From Rhodocyclaceae bacterium (lineage in GTDB: Bacteria > Pseudomonadota > Gammaproteobacteria > Burkholderiales > Rhodocyclaceae): DNA of 64,000 nt. Location: the NCBI GenBank assembly GCA_030682175.1, contig JAUXOM010000099.1, positions 1-64,000 on the forward strand, read 5' to 3'. This document shows, piece by piece, positions 34,860 to 46,121 of the stretch (position 1 is the first letter of the stretch; each line of letters begins with the position of its first letter). Both the position numbers and the translations under genes were made by a program. The notes under the pieces were generated by a model that ran no database searches, was not told the origin of the DNA, and saw only the letters and a program-made list of their open reading frames with translations.

Positions 34860-35375
34860 TTACTTTTTCTTTGCAGCGCTTTTCGCCGCCGGACCGGGCA
34901 TGGTGCCGAAGGCAGCCGCCGACGCCTGGGCGATCTGCTCGAAGGCTTTGTTGGCGGTCGCCATCGACTGCTGCATGACTTCCATGATATTCGTGTTCTG
35001 CCCGGGCATGGACTTGAACAGGCCCTGGAAGGCGTCGACCATTTCCTGATTGCCGGACGCCAGTTGCTCGGTGAGCATGCGGGTAAATTCGGCGCGTGCT
35101 TCGTTGCCGATTTCGGTCACTTTCTTGGCCGCTTCCATCATCTGCTGGGCGGTTTCCTGCGCGTACTGGGTACGCAGTTGCATAAGCTGCTGCGGATCCT
35201 TGGCACTCGTCAGGTTACGGGCGTTCTCGACGCCCTGCTGGAACAGTTCGCGTGCCAATTCATTCTGCAGCGCCATCACACGTTGTGAGTTCTCGATGGA
35301 CATCTGCGCCAGCCGCATGGCGGCTTCAATGTTCCTGCGATTGAGGTCGCTGAAATTTTCGTTTTTCCCGGCCAT
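34860..35375 (-). CDS. Phasin-family protein (PHA granule)
   Basis: A 171-residue, largely helical protein of the phasin family that coats polyhydroxyalkanoate granules. It shows MAGKNENFSDLNRRNIEAAMRLAQMSIENSQRVMALQNELARE, a typical amphipathic phasin region, and the tail AAFGTMPGPAAKSAAKKK. AAGGAG lies 7 nt before the ATG. No PHA synthase is in the window, but the next gene encodes a CoA-transferase. Confidence 0.9.
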   Translation of the reverse strand: MAGKNENFSDLNRRNIEAAMRLAQMSIENSQRVMALQNELARELFQQGVENARNLTSAKDPQQLMQLRTQYAQETAQQMMEAAKKVTEIGNEARAEFTRMLTEQLASGNQEMVDAFQGLFKSMPGQNTNIMEVMQQSMATANKAFEQIAQASAAAFGTMPGPAAKSAAKKK

Positions 35376-35473
35376 GATCCGCTCCTTATTGGTGAGTCAG
35401 AGATGAATTCAATGTAGCACGGCCGGCTGACATTTATCTGGCCGGAATCAAGAATTCGGGATTTTTCGGATAC

Positions 35474-37123
35474 TTATCCGCCAGCAGGTGCCATGAGCAA
35501 GTCCTGCAGACCCATCAGCCCGTTGCCAAAAATGCGCGCATCCATGAGCACCGGGGCCGTGTGCATGATCGGACGGAATCCCATGTGCGCCAGGATGTCG
35601 CGTTCCAGGTCGATGCCGGGGGCAATCTCGGTCAGTTCCAGGCCTTCCGGCCCGAGGCGGAACACGCAGCGCTCGGTGATGTAAAGCGCCGGCTGCTCGC
35701 GCTTCCTGGCTTCGCTGCCGCTGAAAGCACGAATTTCGACCTCTTCGACGAATTTCTGCGTGTGCCCTTCCTGCAGGATTTGCAGCCGGCCGTCCTCGAT
35801 GGCGACCTCAAGGCCGCCAGCGGTGAACGTGCCGAGGAACGCCACCGTGTGGGCGTTTTGCGAAATGTTGATGAAGCCTCCGGCACCGGCCATCCGCTTG
35901 CCGAACTTGATGACATTGAGGTTGCCGGCGCGGTCGGCCTGCGCCAGGCCGAGAAAGGCGATATCCAGGCCGCCGCCGTCGTAGAAGTCGAACTGGCTGG
36001 GCTGGTCGATGATGGCCTCGGTGTTGGTGGCGGCACCGAAGTTGAGCCCGCCGGCCGGAATGCCGCCAATCACGCCGGGTTCGGCCGTCATGGTCATCTG
36101 GTCGAGCACACCCTCCTCGGTGGCGACGGACGCGACCCCTTCGGGGATGCCGATGCCCAGGTTCACGACGGCGTGCGGCGTCAGTTCCAGCGCTGCGCGG
36201 CGGGCGATGATCTTGCGCTCGTCCAGCGGGATGGGCGCAATGGCCGAGAGCGGCACCTTGATTTCGCCGGAAAAGGCCGGACTGTACTGTTCGATGAAGG
36301 TCTGCATGTGATATTCGGGCTTCTCGGCGACGACCACGCAATCCACCAGAATGCCGGGGATTTTCACCTGGCGGGGAGGTAATGAGCCTGCCGCAGCAAT
36401 CCGTTCGACCTGGACGATGACAATGCCGCCCGAGTTGTGCGCGGCCATGGCGATGGCCAGCGCTTCGAGGGTCAACGCCTCCTTCTCCATGGTGACGTTG
36501 CCATCCGGATCGGCCGTGGTGCCGCGGATGATGCCGACATGGATGGGAAAGGCCTTGTAGAAGAGCCATTCCTTGCCGTCGATCTCCATCAGTCGCACCA
36601 GGTCTTCGGTGGTGCGCGGATTGAGTTTGCCGCCACCGAAGCGCGGGTCGACAAAGGTGCCCAGGCCGACGTGGGTCAGGGTGCCGGGCTTGCCGGCGGC
36701 AATATCGCGAAACAGGTGGGTGATGACGCCCTGCGGCAGATTCCAGCCTTCAATAAGGTTTTCCACCGCCAGCGCCTGGACGCGCGGCACCAGTCCCCAG
36801 TGGCCGCCGATGACGCGCTTGATCAGTCCCTCATAGCCCAGATGGTTGAGTCCGCGGTCCTTGCCATCGCCCTGCCCGGCGGCATAGACCAGGGTGAGGT
36901 TGCGCGGGTGACCGCTGGGTTGCGGTGGCAGGTCACGGGTTTCGAGAAATAGTTCCTCCAGCGTGACCGCGATCTGTTCGGGAAAGCCGATGCCGACAAA
37001 ACCGCCCGTCGCGACCGTATCGCCGTCGCGAATCAGTGCCACGGCCGTGCGCGCACTGACGACCTTGCCGCTTGCCAGGCCACGCAGCCCCGCCAGCACC
37101 GGATGAATTGCTCTGGTTGCCAT
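35474..37123 (-). CDS. Acetate/propionate CoA-transferase family protein (YdiF-like)
   Basis: A 549-residue fused alpha-beta class I CoA-transferase. It begins [24 protein letters not shown], then [21 protein letters not shown] (CoA site). The second half begins with [27 protein letters not shown]; the catalytic Glu is in [15 protein letters not shown]. Start 37123 is chosen for the GGGGTGGGA site and the family N-terminus. It transfers CoA between short-chain acyl groups; acetate or propionate is inferred from family. Proximity to the phasin hints at a role in PHA precursor supply. Confidence 0.9.
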   Translation of the reverse strand: MATRAIHPVLAGLRGLASGKVVSARTAVALIRDGDTVATGGFVGIGFPEQIAVTLEELFLETRDLPPQPSGHPRNLTLVYAAGQGDGKDRGLNHLGYEGLIKRVIGGHWGLVPRVQALAVENLIEGWNLPQGVITHLFRDIAAGKPGTLTHVGLGTFVDPRFGGGKLNPRTTEDLVRLMEIDGKEWLFYKAFPIHVGIIRGTTADPDGNVTMEKEALTLEALAIAMAAHNSGGIVIVQVERIAAAGSLPPRQVKIPGILVDCVVVAEKPEYHMQTFIEQYSPAFSGEIKVPLSAIAPIPLDERKIIARRAALELTPHAVVNLGIGIPEGVASVATEEGVLDQMTMTAEPGVIGGIPAGGLNFGAATNTEAIIDQPSQFDFYDGGGLDIAFLGLAQADRAGNLNVIKFGKRMAGAGGFINISQNAHTVAFLGTFTAGGLEVAIEDGRLQILQEGHTQKFVEEVEIRAFSGSEARKREQPALYITERCVFRLGPEGLELTEIAPGIDLERDILAHMGFRPIMHTAPVLMDARIFGNGLMGLQDLLMAPAGG

Positions 37124-37168
37124 TCCCACCCCTTTTTTGTTGGTGCGTATTATGCCCCGGTCGACTAG

Positions 37169-37197
37169 AGTTGAAAACGGCCATCCAGTCCCAACGT
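37169..37197 (+). promoter_or_regulatory. Candidate sigma32 promoter of clpB
   Basis: AGTTGAAA, about 12 nt, TCCCAACGT, a partial match to the sigma32 consensus, 36 bp upstream of clpB. Weaker than the lon promoter, but clpB is normally heat-shock controlled. Confidence 0.45.
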
Positions 37198-37232
37198 TGG
37201 CAGTAACGTTATTAAGCATTGAGGACTTCATC

Positions 37233-39815
<2,583 letters not shown>

Positions 39816-39824
39816 ATCGAGCCC

Positions 39825-39866
39825 TTGAAATGACCACGGCTTCGGTCTAGTATAACGTCTGTTATA
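39825..39866 (+). promoter_or_regulatory. Promoter and palindromic operator candidate of the AbrB/Doc module
   Basis: TTGAAA, 17-bp spacer, TAGTAT, overlapping a perfect inverted repeat TATAAC-GTCT-GTTATA (39851-39866). The overlap fits autorepression by the antitoxin. Confidence 0.5.
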
Positions 39867-39885
39867 ACTGTCACCGGAGCCCGCC

Positions 39886-40110
39886 ATGCACGTTCTCAAA
39901 CTTACCCAGATCGGTAATTCGATCGGCGTCATCCTGCCCAAGGAGGTTCTCGCCAATCTGAAGTTGGAAAAAGGCGAGTCACTTTTTCTGACCGAAACGC
40001 CCGAGGGTTATGTGGTCACGCCAAACGATCCTGTATTTGAGCAGGAAATGTCCGAGGCGCAACGAATCATGAAGAAGCGCCGTGCCGCGTTACGTGAGTT
40101 GGCAAAGTGA
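39886..40110 (+). CDS. AbrB/MazE-type antitoxin
   Basis: A 74-residue protein with the swapped-hairpin AbrB DNA-binding fold: KLTQIGNSIGVILPKEVLANLKLEKGESLFLTETPEGYVV. The C-terminal part (FEQEMSEAQRIMKKRRAALREL) is helical and is the likely toxin-binding arm. CGGAG precedes the start. Its stop overlaps the toxin start (GTGA). Confidence 0.9.
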   Translation: MHVLKLTQIGNSIGVILPKEVLANLKLEKGESLFLTETPEGYVVTPNDPVFEQEMSEAQRIMKKRRAALRELAK

Positions 40111-40499
40111 GTCGCTGGATATGGATTCAGCGGAATGTGATAGTTGCCGCCCATAGCGCGCAATTGGCCGAGCATGGCGGAGTAGCGGGTACCCGCGATG
40201 CAGGTTTGCTCGATTCCGCGCTGGCGCGAGCTGAAAACCTGGCTGCCTATGGTGAGCCTGATATTGCCGCGCTCGCTGCAGCCTATGGGTTCGGCATCGT
40301 CCGCAACCATCCCTTCGTCGATGGCAACAAGCGGGCTGCGTTAATTGCGACCGAACTGTTTCTGGCGCTTAACGGCTTCGATCTGGTTGTAGGTGATGCC
40401 GAGTGTGTCGTCACCATCCTGGGCCTCGCCGCCAGTGAAATCGATGAAGCCGAATTTGCCGCTTGGCTGCGCATGCACATTGCGGCACGCTCTGCTTAG
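40107..40499 (+). CDS. doc: Doc-like Fic-fold toxin (death-on-curing family)
   Basis: A 130-residue Fic/Doc protein. The catalytic motif is HPFVDGNKRAALIA, a match to HxFx(D/N)xNKR of Doc kinases, which phosphorylate EF-Tu. Flanking segments (GTRDAGLLDSALARAENL and AAYGFGIVRN) are typical of the subfamily. The start is GTG at 40107, overlapping the antitoxin stop. The pairing with an AbrB-type rather than a Phd antitoxin is a known variant. Confidence 0.9.
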   Translation: MSRWIWIQRNVIVAAHSAQLAEHGGVAGTRDAGLLDSALARAENLAAYGEPDIAALAAAYGFGIVRNHPFVDGNKRAALIATELFLALNGFDLVVGDAECVVTILGLAASEIDEAEFAAWLRMHIAARSA

Positions 40500-40505
40500 C
40501 CGCCG

Positions 40506-41165
40506 TCAACCACCTAATACAGCATGGCGCGGGCAGGTGACGAGATGGTCATTCACCATGCCCGTCGCCTGCATGTGCGAATAGATCACCGTCGGACCGA
40601 CGAAGCGAAAGCCGCGCTGCTTGAGTTCCCTGGCCATGGCGACGGCAAGGGGCGTATGGACGGGCACTTCATCGAGTCGCCGCCAGCGGTTGACGATCGA
40701 CTGGCGATCGACAAATTGCCAGAACAGCGCATCGAGGCTTGAGCCAGCGTCGTAAAGCGCCAGCGTGGCGCGGGCATTGCTGATCGCGGCGGATATTTTC
40801 AGGCGGTTTCTGACGATGCCGGCATCGCCAAGCAGGCGCGCCAGATCCGCATCACCATAGCGGGCAATCTTCTGTACGTCGAAACCATCGAAGGCGCGCC
40901 GGTAGTTCTCGCGTTTCTTCAGGATGGTGATCCACGACAGCCCGGCTTGGGCGCCTTCGAGGACGAGGAACTCGAACAGCGTGCGTTCCTCATGGCAGGG
41001 CACCCCCCACTCGGCGTCGTGATAGGCGACATAGAGCGGATCAACGCCGCACCAGGGACAACGCTGCGGATCCGGATACCCTGACGTCCCCGCCAACGCC
41101 GTACCGCCAGCGCCGACTTTTGTAACTGCACCGCTCGACACAGTCACGGCGCCGGGCCGTCCCAA
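40506..41165 (-). CDS. tag: DNA-3-methyladenine glycosylase I
   Basis: Base-excision repair enzyme removing 3-methyladenine. Family content starts RCPWCGVDPLYVAYHDAEWGVP (zinc Cys and first motif), then LSWITILKKRENYRRAF, and ends GPTVIYSHMQATGMVNDHLVTCPRH with the zinc His/Cys. About 30 residues precede the usual N-terminus and are encoded by a 23/24 micro-repeat copy (TKVGAGGTAL) and further repeat sequence. The true start may be the listed one or an internal GTG; the original start codon may have been displaced by the repeat. Confidence 0.92.
   Translation of the reverse strand: MGRPGAVTVSSGAVTKVGAGGTALAGTSGYPDPQRCPWCGVDPLYVAYHDAEWGVPCHEERTLFEFLVLEGAQAGLSWITILKKRENYRRAFDGFDVQKIARYGDADLARLLGDAGIVRNRLKISAAISNARATLALYDAGSSLDALFWQFVDRQSIVNRWRRLDEVPVHTPLAVAMARELKQRGFRFVGPTVIYSHMQATGMVNDHLVTCPRHAVLGG
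41097..41120 (-). repeat. 24-bp micro-repeat copy 9 (5' end of tag)
   Basis: A 23/24 match, sense to tag, read KVGAGGTA. Nearby CGGCGCCGGGCCGTCCCAAG (41147 on) recurs beside the mltB insertion. Confidence 0.8.
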
Positions 41166-41252
41166 GCCGTAACGGCACGCGCCCCAGGCGCAAACCGCTC
41201 GGCTATCGCCACGGAGTCGCCCGTAATATTCGAGCGTAGCGAACCACAGTCA

Positions 41253-41272
41253 CCCCCTTCCGAGGAAGGGGG
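41253..41272. terminator. GC-rich hairpin at the 3' end of the acetyltransferase gene
   Basis: A perfect 9-bp stem, CCCCCTTCC-GA-GGAAGGGGG, next to the phrase GAGCGTAGCGAACCACAGT found with other GC-rich repeats. It has no T tract. It may be a repeat first and a terminator second. Confidence 0.4.
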
Positions 41273-41285
41273 GCGGGGGGATGGC

Positions 41286-43976
41286 TCAATTAAGCACCAG
41301 CACGCCGCGTTTCAGGCCGGGGTCCTCGGGATGCGGCGAAAGCACGAAGCCGAGGCCGGAAACAAATTTGATCATGCGGCGGTTTTCGGCGAGGAAGTCA
41401 CCGTTCATGAACTTGATGCCACGCGAGCGGGCGGTATCGATGATCACGCCCATCAGCCGGCGCGCCAGTCCCTTGCCCTGCCAGTCATCGGCGACGACCA
41501 CGGCAAATTCACAGGATTCGCCATCGGGGTTCATGGCATAACGCGCCACGCCGACTTCAATCTGACGCCCATCCACCTCGGTCAAGGCGACGAAAGCCAT
41601 TTCGCGGTCGTAGTCGATTTGTGTCAGACGCACCAACTGGGCCTGCGACAGTTCGCGCAGGGTATTCATGAAACGGAAATACTTGGTCTCGGCCGACAGG
41701 TTCTTGACGAATTCCTGCTCCAGGTCGCCATCTTCGGGACTGATGGGACGAATCACTACATTGCGGCCATCCTTGGTCTGGTATTCCGTGACCAGGTGGG
41801 AAGGATAGGGGTGGATCACCATGTGATCGTAGCGCCCGGCGGTCAGTGACAGATTGTCGATGACGACGCGGGCATCAACGGCGACCGCGCCATTCTCGTC
41901 GACGATCAGCGGATTGATGTCCAGTTCCTGAATCCATGGCAGTTCGCAGACCATCTCGGAAACACGCAGCAGCACGGCTTCCAGCGCCTCCATGCTGACC
42001 GGGGGCATGTTGCGGAATGCGCCGAGCCGTGCCGAGGTGCGGGTCGACGCCAGCATGTCGGCAACCAGAAAACGGTTGAGCGGCGGCAGGGCAACGGCGC
42101 GATCCCTGCCGCCGGCCTCGATACCCGCCCCGCCGGGGCCAAAAATGACGGTCGGCCCGAAAATCGGGTCCTTGGTCATGCCAACCATCAGTTCGCGACC
42201 ATTGGCCTTCTGGATCATCGGCTCGATGGCGATGCCATGGATCACGGCATCCGGCCGGTTCTTTTTCACCTCATCAATGATCTGGTTATAGGCATCGCGT
42301 ACGGCGACCAGCGTATTGAGATTGAGGCGCACGCCGCCGGAATCCAGTTTTTGGGTGATCTGCGGCGAATCGATCTTCATCACCACCGGCAGGCCCATTT
42401 CCTCGGCCAGCACCATCGCTTCGGAAGGCGAGCGTGCCACCACCGTCTGGGCGATGGGGATGCGGAAGGCCGCCAACAGGGCCTTCGATTCCATTTCGTT
42501 AAGCGTCTTGCGGCCTTCGGCAAGAGCGGACTCGATCACCAGGCGCGCCGATTCCAGTCTTGGTGGCGTGTGGTCGGAAATCGACGCCGGCGCCTGCATC
42601 AGCAATTGCTGGTTGCGGTAGTAGTTGGAAATGTGCGAGAACAGCTCGACAGCCGGATCCGTCGTGCGGAAGGTGGGAATGCCGGCGCCCTGGAACAGCA
42701 GACGTGCCTCACGCACCTGCTCTTCGCCCATCCAGCAAGTCACCAGCGGCTTGTCGGTCTGTTTGGCCACTTCAATGACGGCACGGGCAGTTTGCGTCGG
42801 ATCGGCCAGCGCCTGCGGCGCGAGGATCGCCAGTACGCCATCGACGCCGTCATCCGCGAGACAGGCGGTGATCGTGGTGGCGTAGCGCGCCGGATCGGCA
42901 TCGCCAACCAGGTCGATCGGATTGGCTTTCGACCAGGTCGGCGGCAAGGCTTCATGCAGGTTCTTGAGGGTGGTCGCGGACATTTCGGCCAGCGCAATGC
43001 CGATGTCGGCGGCATGATCGGCCGCCATCACGCCGAGACCGCCGCCGTTGGTGACGATCATCAGGCGGTTGCCGCGTGGACGAAAATGCGCGAACAGCGC
43101 CTGGGCGGCGGCAAACATCTGGCCGACATTGCCGAGGCGCACCACGCCGGCACGGCGCAATGCCGCGTCGAAAACGTCGTCGGAACCGAGCAGCGCACCG
43201 CTATGCGAGAGCGCGGCCTGCTTGCCGGCGGGATTGCGCCCGCCCTTGATCAGCAACACCGGCTTGCAACGCGCGGCAGCACGCAGCGCGCTCATGAAAT
43301 GACGCGCGTTCTTGATGCCCTCGATGTAAAGAAAGATGTTCTCGGTGCGGGAATCCGCGACCATGTAGTCGAGCACTTCGCCAAAGTCGACATCGCTCTC
43401 GGCGCCCAGCGAAACGACGTTGGAAAAACCGACATTGTTGGGCAAGGCCCAGTCGAGAATCGCCGTGCATAGCGCGCCCGATTGCGAGATCAGGCCAACC
43501 GTGCCGGGGTTGGCGCTGCTGTGGGCAAAGGTGACATTCACGCAACTGCCGGGGCGGATCAAACCCAGGCAGTTGGGACCCAGCAGGCGCACGTTATGGC
43601 GGCGCGCACTCTCCAGCATGGAGCGGGCCAGGCTGGCACCCCGCGGACCCATTTCGGCAAAACCACCTGAAATGATGATGGCATTGCGGGTGCCGGCGCG
43701 GCCGCAGGCATCAATGATTGCCGGGACGGTTTCGGCCTTGGTGCAGATCACCGCCAGGTCGAGCCGCTGGGGGATATCCTCGACAGAATCGAAGGCGCGC
43801 TGGCCAAACACTTTCGCGTGACGCGGATTGACAAGAAAAAGCTTGCCCGGGAAGGCCCCATCGATGACATTGCGCACCATGATGCTGCCAATCGACCCCG
43901 GCGTCTCGGAAGCGCCGATGATGGCTATGGATTTGGGCTCGAAGAGAGAGGTCAGATAATGCTGTTCATAGTTCAT
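41286..43976 (-). CDS. Pat-like protein acetyltransferase (NDP-forming acyl-CoA synthetase domain plus GNAT)
   Basis: An 896-residue protein. It has a CoA-binding domain (LFEPKSIAIIGASETPGSIG), a succinyl-CoA ligase-like part (GPNCLGLIRPG, LISQSGALCTAILDWA), an ATP-grasp part (residues about 490-700, VVMKIDSPQITQKLDSGGVRL) and a C-terminal GNAT domain (VADDWQGKGLARRLM). It resembles Salmonella Pat/YfiQ, which acetylates acetyl-CoA synthetase and other lysines. LSHSGALLG keeps a His where the phospho-His of acyl-CoA synthetases lies. No enzyme partner is adjacent. Confidence 0.9.
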   Translation of the reverse strand: MNYEQHYLTSLFEPKSIAIIGASETPGSIGSIMVRNVIDGAFPGKLFLVNPRHAKVFGQRAFDSVEDIPQRLDLAVICTKAETVPAIIDACGRAGTRNAIIISGGFAEMGPRGASLARSMLESARRHNVRLLGPNCLGLIRPGSCVNVTFAHSSANPGTVGLISQSGALCTAILDWALPNNVGFSNVVSLGAESDVDFGEVLDYMVADSRTENIFLYIEGIKNARHFMSALRAAARCKPVLLIKGGRNPAGKQAALSHSGALLGSDDVFDAALRRAGVVRLGNVGQMFAAAQALFAHFRPRGNRLMIVTNGGGLGVMAADHAADIGIALAEMSATTLKNLHEALPPTWSKANPIDLVGDADPARYATTITACLADDGVDGVLAILAPQALADPTQTARAVIEVAKQTDKPLVTCWMGEEQVREARLLFQGAGIPTFRTTDPAVELFSHISNYYRNQQLLMQAPASISDHTPPRLESARLVIESALAEGRKTLNEMESKALLAAFRIPIAQTVVARSPSEAMVLAEEMGLPVVMKIDSPQITQKLDSGGVRLNLNTLVAVRDAYNQIIDEVKKNRPDAVIHGIAIEPMIQKANGRELMVGMTKDPIFGPTVIFGPGGAGIEAGGRDRAVALPPLNRFLVADMLASTRTSARLGAFRNMPPVSMEALEAVLLRVSEMVCELPWIQELDINPLIVDENGAVAVDARVVIDNLSLTAGRYDHMVIHPYPSHLVTEYQTKDGRNVVIRPISPEDGDLEQEFVKNLSAETKYFRFMNTLRELSQAQLVRLTQIDYDREMAFVALTEVDGRQIEVGVARYAMNPDGESCEFAVVVADDWQGKGLARRLMGVIIDTARSRGIKFMNGDFLAENRRMIKFVSGLGFVLSPHPEDPGLKRGVLVLN

Positions 43977-44119
43977 GTGTTTGCCGCAATATCTTATGGA
44001 CTTGCGGTGATGCTGCGATGCAGCATAGGATACTCATCAACATGATGCTTCGCAACAGTTCTCGGCATTCCCGCCCACCTGCTGATATAACAATAGACAC
44101 ATTCGCAACAGGAACCAAC

Positions 44120-44950
44120 ATGGAAGAAAAACACGGCATCAGGCCTGGCCAGTCGCTGGAACTGCTCAAGGAACTGCATATCCTGACCCGCGACGGACGG
44201 ATGAATCAGGACAGCCGGCGAAAACTGAAGCAGGTCTATCACCTCTACCGCTTCATCGAGCCATTGCTGCTGGAACGGCAACAGGCTTCTCCCGACATCC
44301 AGCTGGTGGATGTCGGTGCCGGCAAGTCCTATCTCGGCTTCATTCTCCATGACCTGTTTTTCAAGGCACTTGGCGGCGGGGCGCACATTTACGGCATCGA
44401 AACCCGGCATGAACTGGTCGAAAAGTCCCGGGCACTGGCGCAGCGGCTGGCGTTCACCGGCATGTCGTTCCTCGACAAAACCGTGGCGGACGCACTGACG
44501 GCAACCGAGCTGCCAGCAAGAATCGATATGGTCACGGCCTTGCATGCCTGCGACACCGCCACCGACGATGCGATTCGCTTTGCCCTTGGCCGCCAGGCCG
44601 AATGCATCGTACTGGCACCCTGCTGCCAGGCCGAGCTTGCCGCCATCCTGAGAAAAAACAAGGGCAAGGCGCTGGCCAACCCGCTGGCGGAACTCTGGCG
44701 CCACCCGCTGCACACACGGGAATTCGGCAGCCAGGTCACCAACGTGTTGCGCTGCCTGCAACTCGAGGCGCATGGTTATCAGGTCAATGTCACCGAACTG
44801 GTCGGCTGGGAACACTCGCTGAAGAACGAATTGATCATCGCCCGCCGCCACAACCAGCCCGGCAGACATCACGCCGCACGCCTCGACGAGTTGCTCCGCC
44901 TGCTGGGACTGGAGGAGATGCGTCAGCGTTTCTTTACGCCGGCGTTCTGA
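44120..44950 (+). CDS. Class I SAM-dependent methyltransferase (METTL25/Methyltransf_32-like)
   Basis: A 276-residue methyltransferase. Start 44120 (MEEKHGIRPGQSLELLKELH) follows AGGAA. The SAM site is QLVDVGAGKSYLGFILHDLFF, with IYGIETRHELV following. VTALHACDTATDDAIRFAL and VLAPCCQAEL are hallmarks of a subfamily thought to act on RNA or protein. The substrate is unknown. It is divergent from the acetyltransferase gene. Confidence 0.8.
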   Translation: MEEKHGIRPGQSLELLKELHILTRDGRMNQDSRRKLKQVYHLYRFIEPLLLERQQASPDIQLVDVGAGKSYLGFILHDLFFKALGGGAHIYGIETRHELVEKSRALAQRLAFTGMSFLDKTVADALTATELPARIDMVTALHACDTATDDAIRFALGRQAECIVLAPCCQAELAAILRKNKGKALANPLAELWRHPLHTREFGSQVTNVLRCLQLEAHGYQVNVTELVGWEHSLKNELIIARRHNQPGRHHAARLDELLRLLGLEEMRQRFFTPAF

Positions 44951-45057
44951 TCCGTGCCGCTGGAGGTCCATGGCTTTGATCGCCAATAACTCCTCCTGCA
45001 TCCGCTTATACTATATGGGACACCGCACTTTCGTCGGTGCTTTAGAGGAGTATCACC

Positions 45058-45183
45058 ATGGGCAAGGCACAACAACCCAACAAGGAAGCAAAGAAACAAC
45101 CCGCCAAGACCCCGAAGGAAAAGAAGGCCGCCAAGCAGAACAAGAAGCACGCTTCTGACGTCACACCAATGGTTCCCCGTTAA
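45058..45183 (+). CDS. Lys/Gln-rich 41-residue protein
   Basis: Sequence MGKAQQPNKEAKKQPAKTPKEK..., ending SDVTPMVPR; too short for the ORF track. It has an excellent ribosome binding site (AGAGGAG, 7 nt spacing) and a TATACT -10-like element at 45007. It is strongly basic and disordered, with KEKKAAKQNKK in the middle, so nucleic acid binding is plausible but unproven. Similar short basic ORFs are found in other proteobacteria; I know no function. Confidence 0.75.
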   Translation: MGKAQQPNKEAKKQPAKTPKEKKAAKQNKKHASDVTPMVPR

Positions 45184-45404
45184 GGCCGTCTGCCGGGCGT
45201 TCCGAACTTCCCGAATCCCGGGGAGGATGTGCTGTCAGCAAACACCCCCTCGGCGCAGGAAAGTGCATGAGAAATTAATTTCCCGCCGCGCATTGCGCGG
45301 CGGCAGTGCTGGTGCTGCTTTTTTCCGCAAAAGTCTTGTTCGACTTAACCCAAGTTTGACCCTGACTTTCATGGCGGCAGACACCACCCCTGATGATGAA
45401 ACCT

Positions 45405-45494
45405 GTCATTCCCGCGCAGGCGGAAATCCATACTGTGGCGGTCAGACTGATGGACTATGGTTTCCCGTCCCCGACAAAAGCATGCGGGAATGAC
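45405..45494. repeat. Dispersed inverted repeat (GTCATTCCCGC ends)
   Basis: Starts GTCATTCCCGCGCAGGCGG and ends CATGCGGGAATGAC, so the ends are inverted. It is the same general type as the element after moaE. Confidence 0.65.
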
Positions 45495-45554
45495 GGTGGT
45501 TGAATTGTGGTTCACGAAACTGTTCCACGTTTCACGTTAAAAACCCCGGTTCGC

Positions 45555-45682
45555 ACCACAGAGAGCACAGAGGACACGGAGAAACGGCGCAAGCACACAG
45601 TATTCAGGCGCAGCCAACGGGTGACGTCCACTGCTTCCGTAACGCCTTGTTTTTCTCCGTGACCTCCGTGTCCTCCGTGGTG
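45555..45682. repeat. Dispersed inverted repeat (CACCACAGAG / CTCCGTGGTG type)
   Basis: The left arm is CACCACAGAGAGCACAGAGG followed by ACACGGAGAAA. The right arm, TTTCTCCGTGACC then TCCGTGTCCTCCGTGGTG, is its approximate inverse 66 bp later. This GAGGACACGGAG type of repeat is seen in many bacterial genomes. Confidence 0.7.
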
Positions 45683-45961
45683 ATCTGCTTTTTCCAGGAT
45701 GACTTGAGAGTGAATTAATCAGCCGGTTTTTTGCGTTCGGCTGAGCGGCACCTTACCCCCGCTGAGTAGTATTTTTTCTTTGGTTATAGATAATACTTTT
45801 CCTTTCCCGCATGGCGCGGGGAATGAACACCAATTGGCGTCAAGTCAACCCCCCGGAATCGGTAGCTTTGTTGCATTGCAACAATCACATTGGGGTGGAT
45901 TTTCCCGCGAAAATGCCTCAACAGACTGATTTTTCGCGTCCTTTTTGAGGCGCGAAACCTA

Positions 45962-45973
45962 CTACATGTAGTG
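45962..45973. promoter_or_regulatory. Candidate NrdR box upstream of nrdJ
   Basis: A perfect palindrome ACTACATGTAGT within CCTACTACATGTAGTGG, resembling the NrdR consensus ACACTATATATAGTGT. A weaker partner, AGCTACTAGATTTT, lies about 28 bp downstream. NrdR represses ribonucleotide reductase genes, and this is the only such gene here. Confidence 0.45.
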
Positions 45974-46020
45974 GTATAAATTAAGCCAGCTACTAGATTT
46001 TTTCATAACATGTTGTTTTA

Positions 46021-46052
46021 ACAGTGAGTAAAAATTTTTTACTTCACACTGT
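46021..46052. promoter_or_regulatory. Imperfect palindrome in the nrdJ leader
   Basis: ACAGTGAGTAAAAATT and TTTTACTTCACACTGT form an inverted repeat with small bulges, centred on A/T runs about 85 bp before the start codon. It could be an operator or a weak attenuator. Confidence 0.35.
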
Positions 46053-46121
46053 CCGGCGGTGTGGCTATCCTTCGATTCTGTCGCGTCTCCAATAAACAAC
46101 TCAACCAGCGGGCCCAATCAC

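Larger units (their letters stand above)
45184..46121. other. Long non-coding region upstream of nrdJ
   Basis: A 938-bp stretch with no convincing gene (the small ORFs at 45227 and 45500 run through repeats). It holds two inverted-repeat elements (45405-45494 and 45555-45682). These are followed by an AT-rich segment with a candidate NrdR box (45962) and an imperfect palindrome (46021). No cobalamin riboswitch was found. Confidence 0.7.

Noticed and set aside
45227-45718. Small ORFs of 88 and 72 residues before nrdJ
   Set aside because: They run through dispersed inverted repeats and have no ribosome binding sites or family features.
45700-46121. Cobalamin riboswitch expected upstream of a B12-dependent enzyme
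   Set aside because: No recognisable B12 box or riboswitch core was seen; a NrdR-like palindrome explains regulation better.
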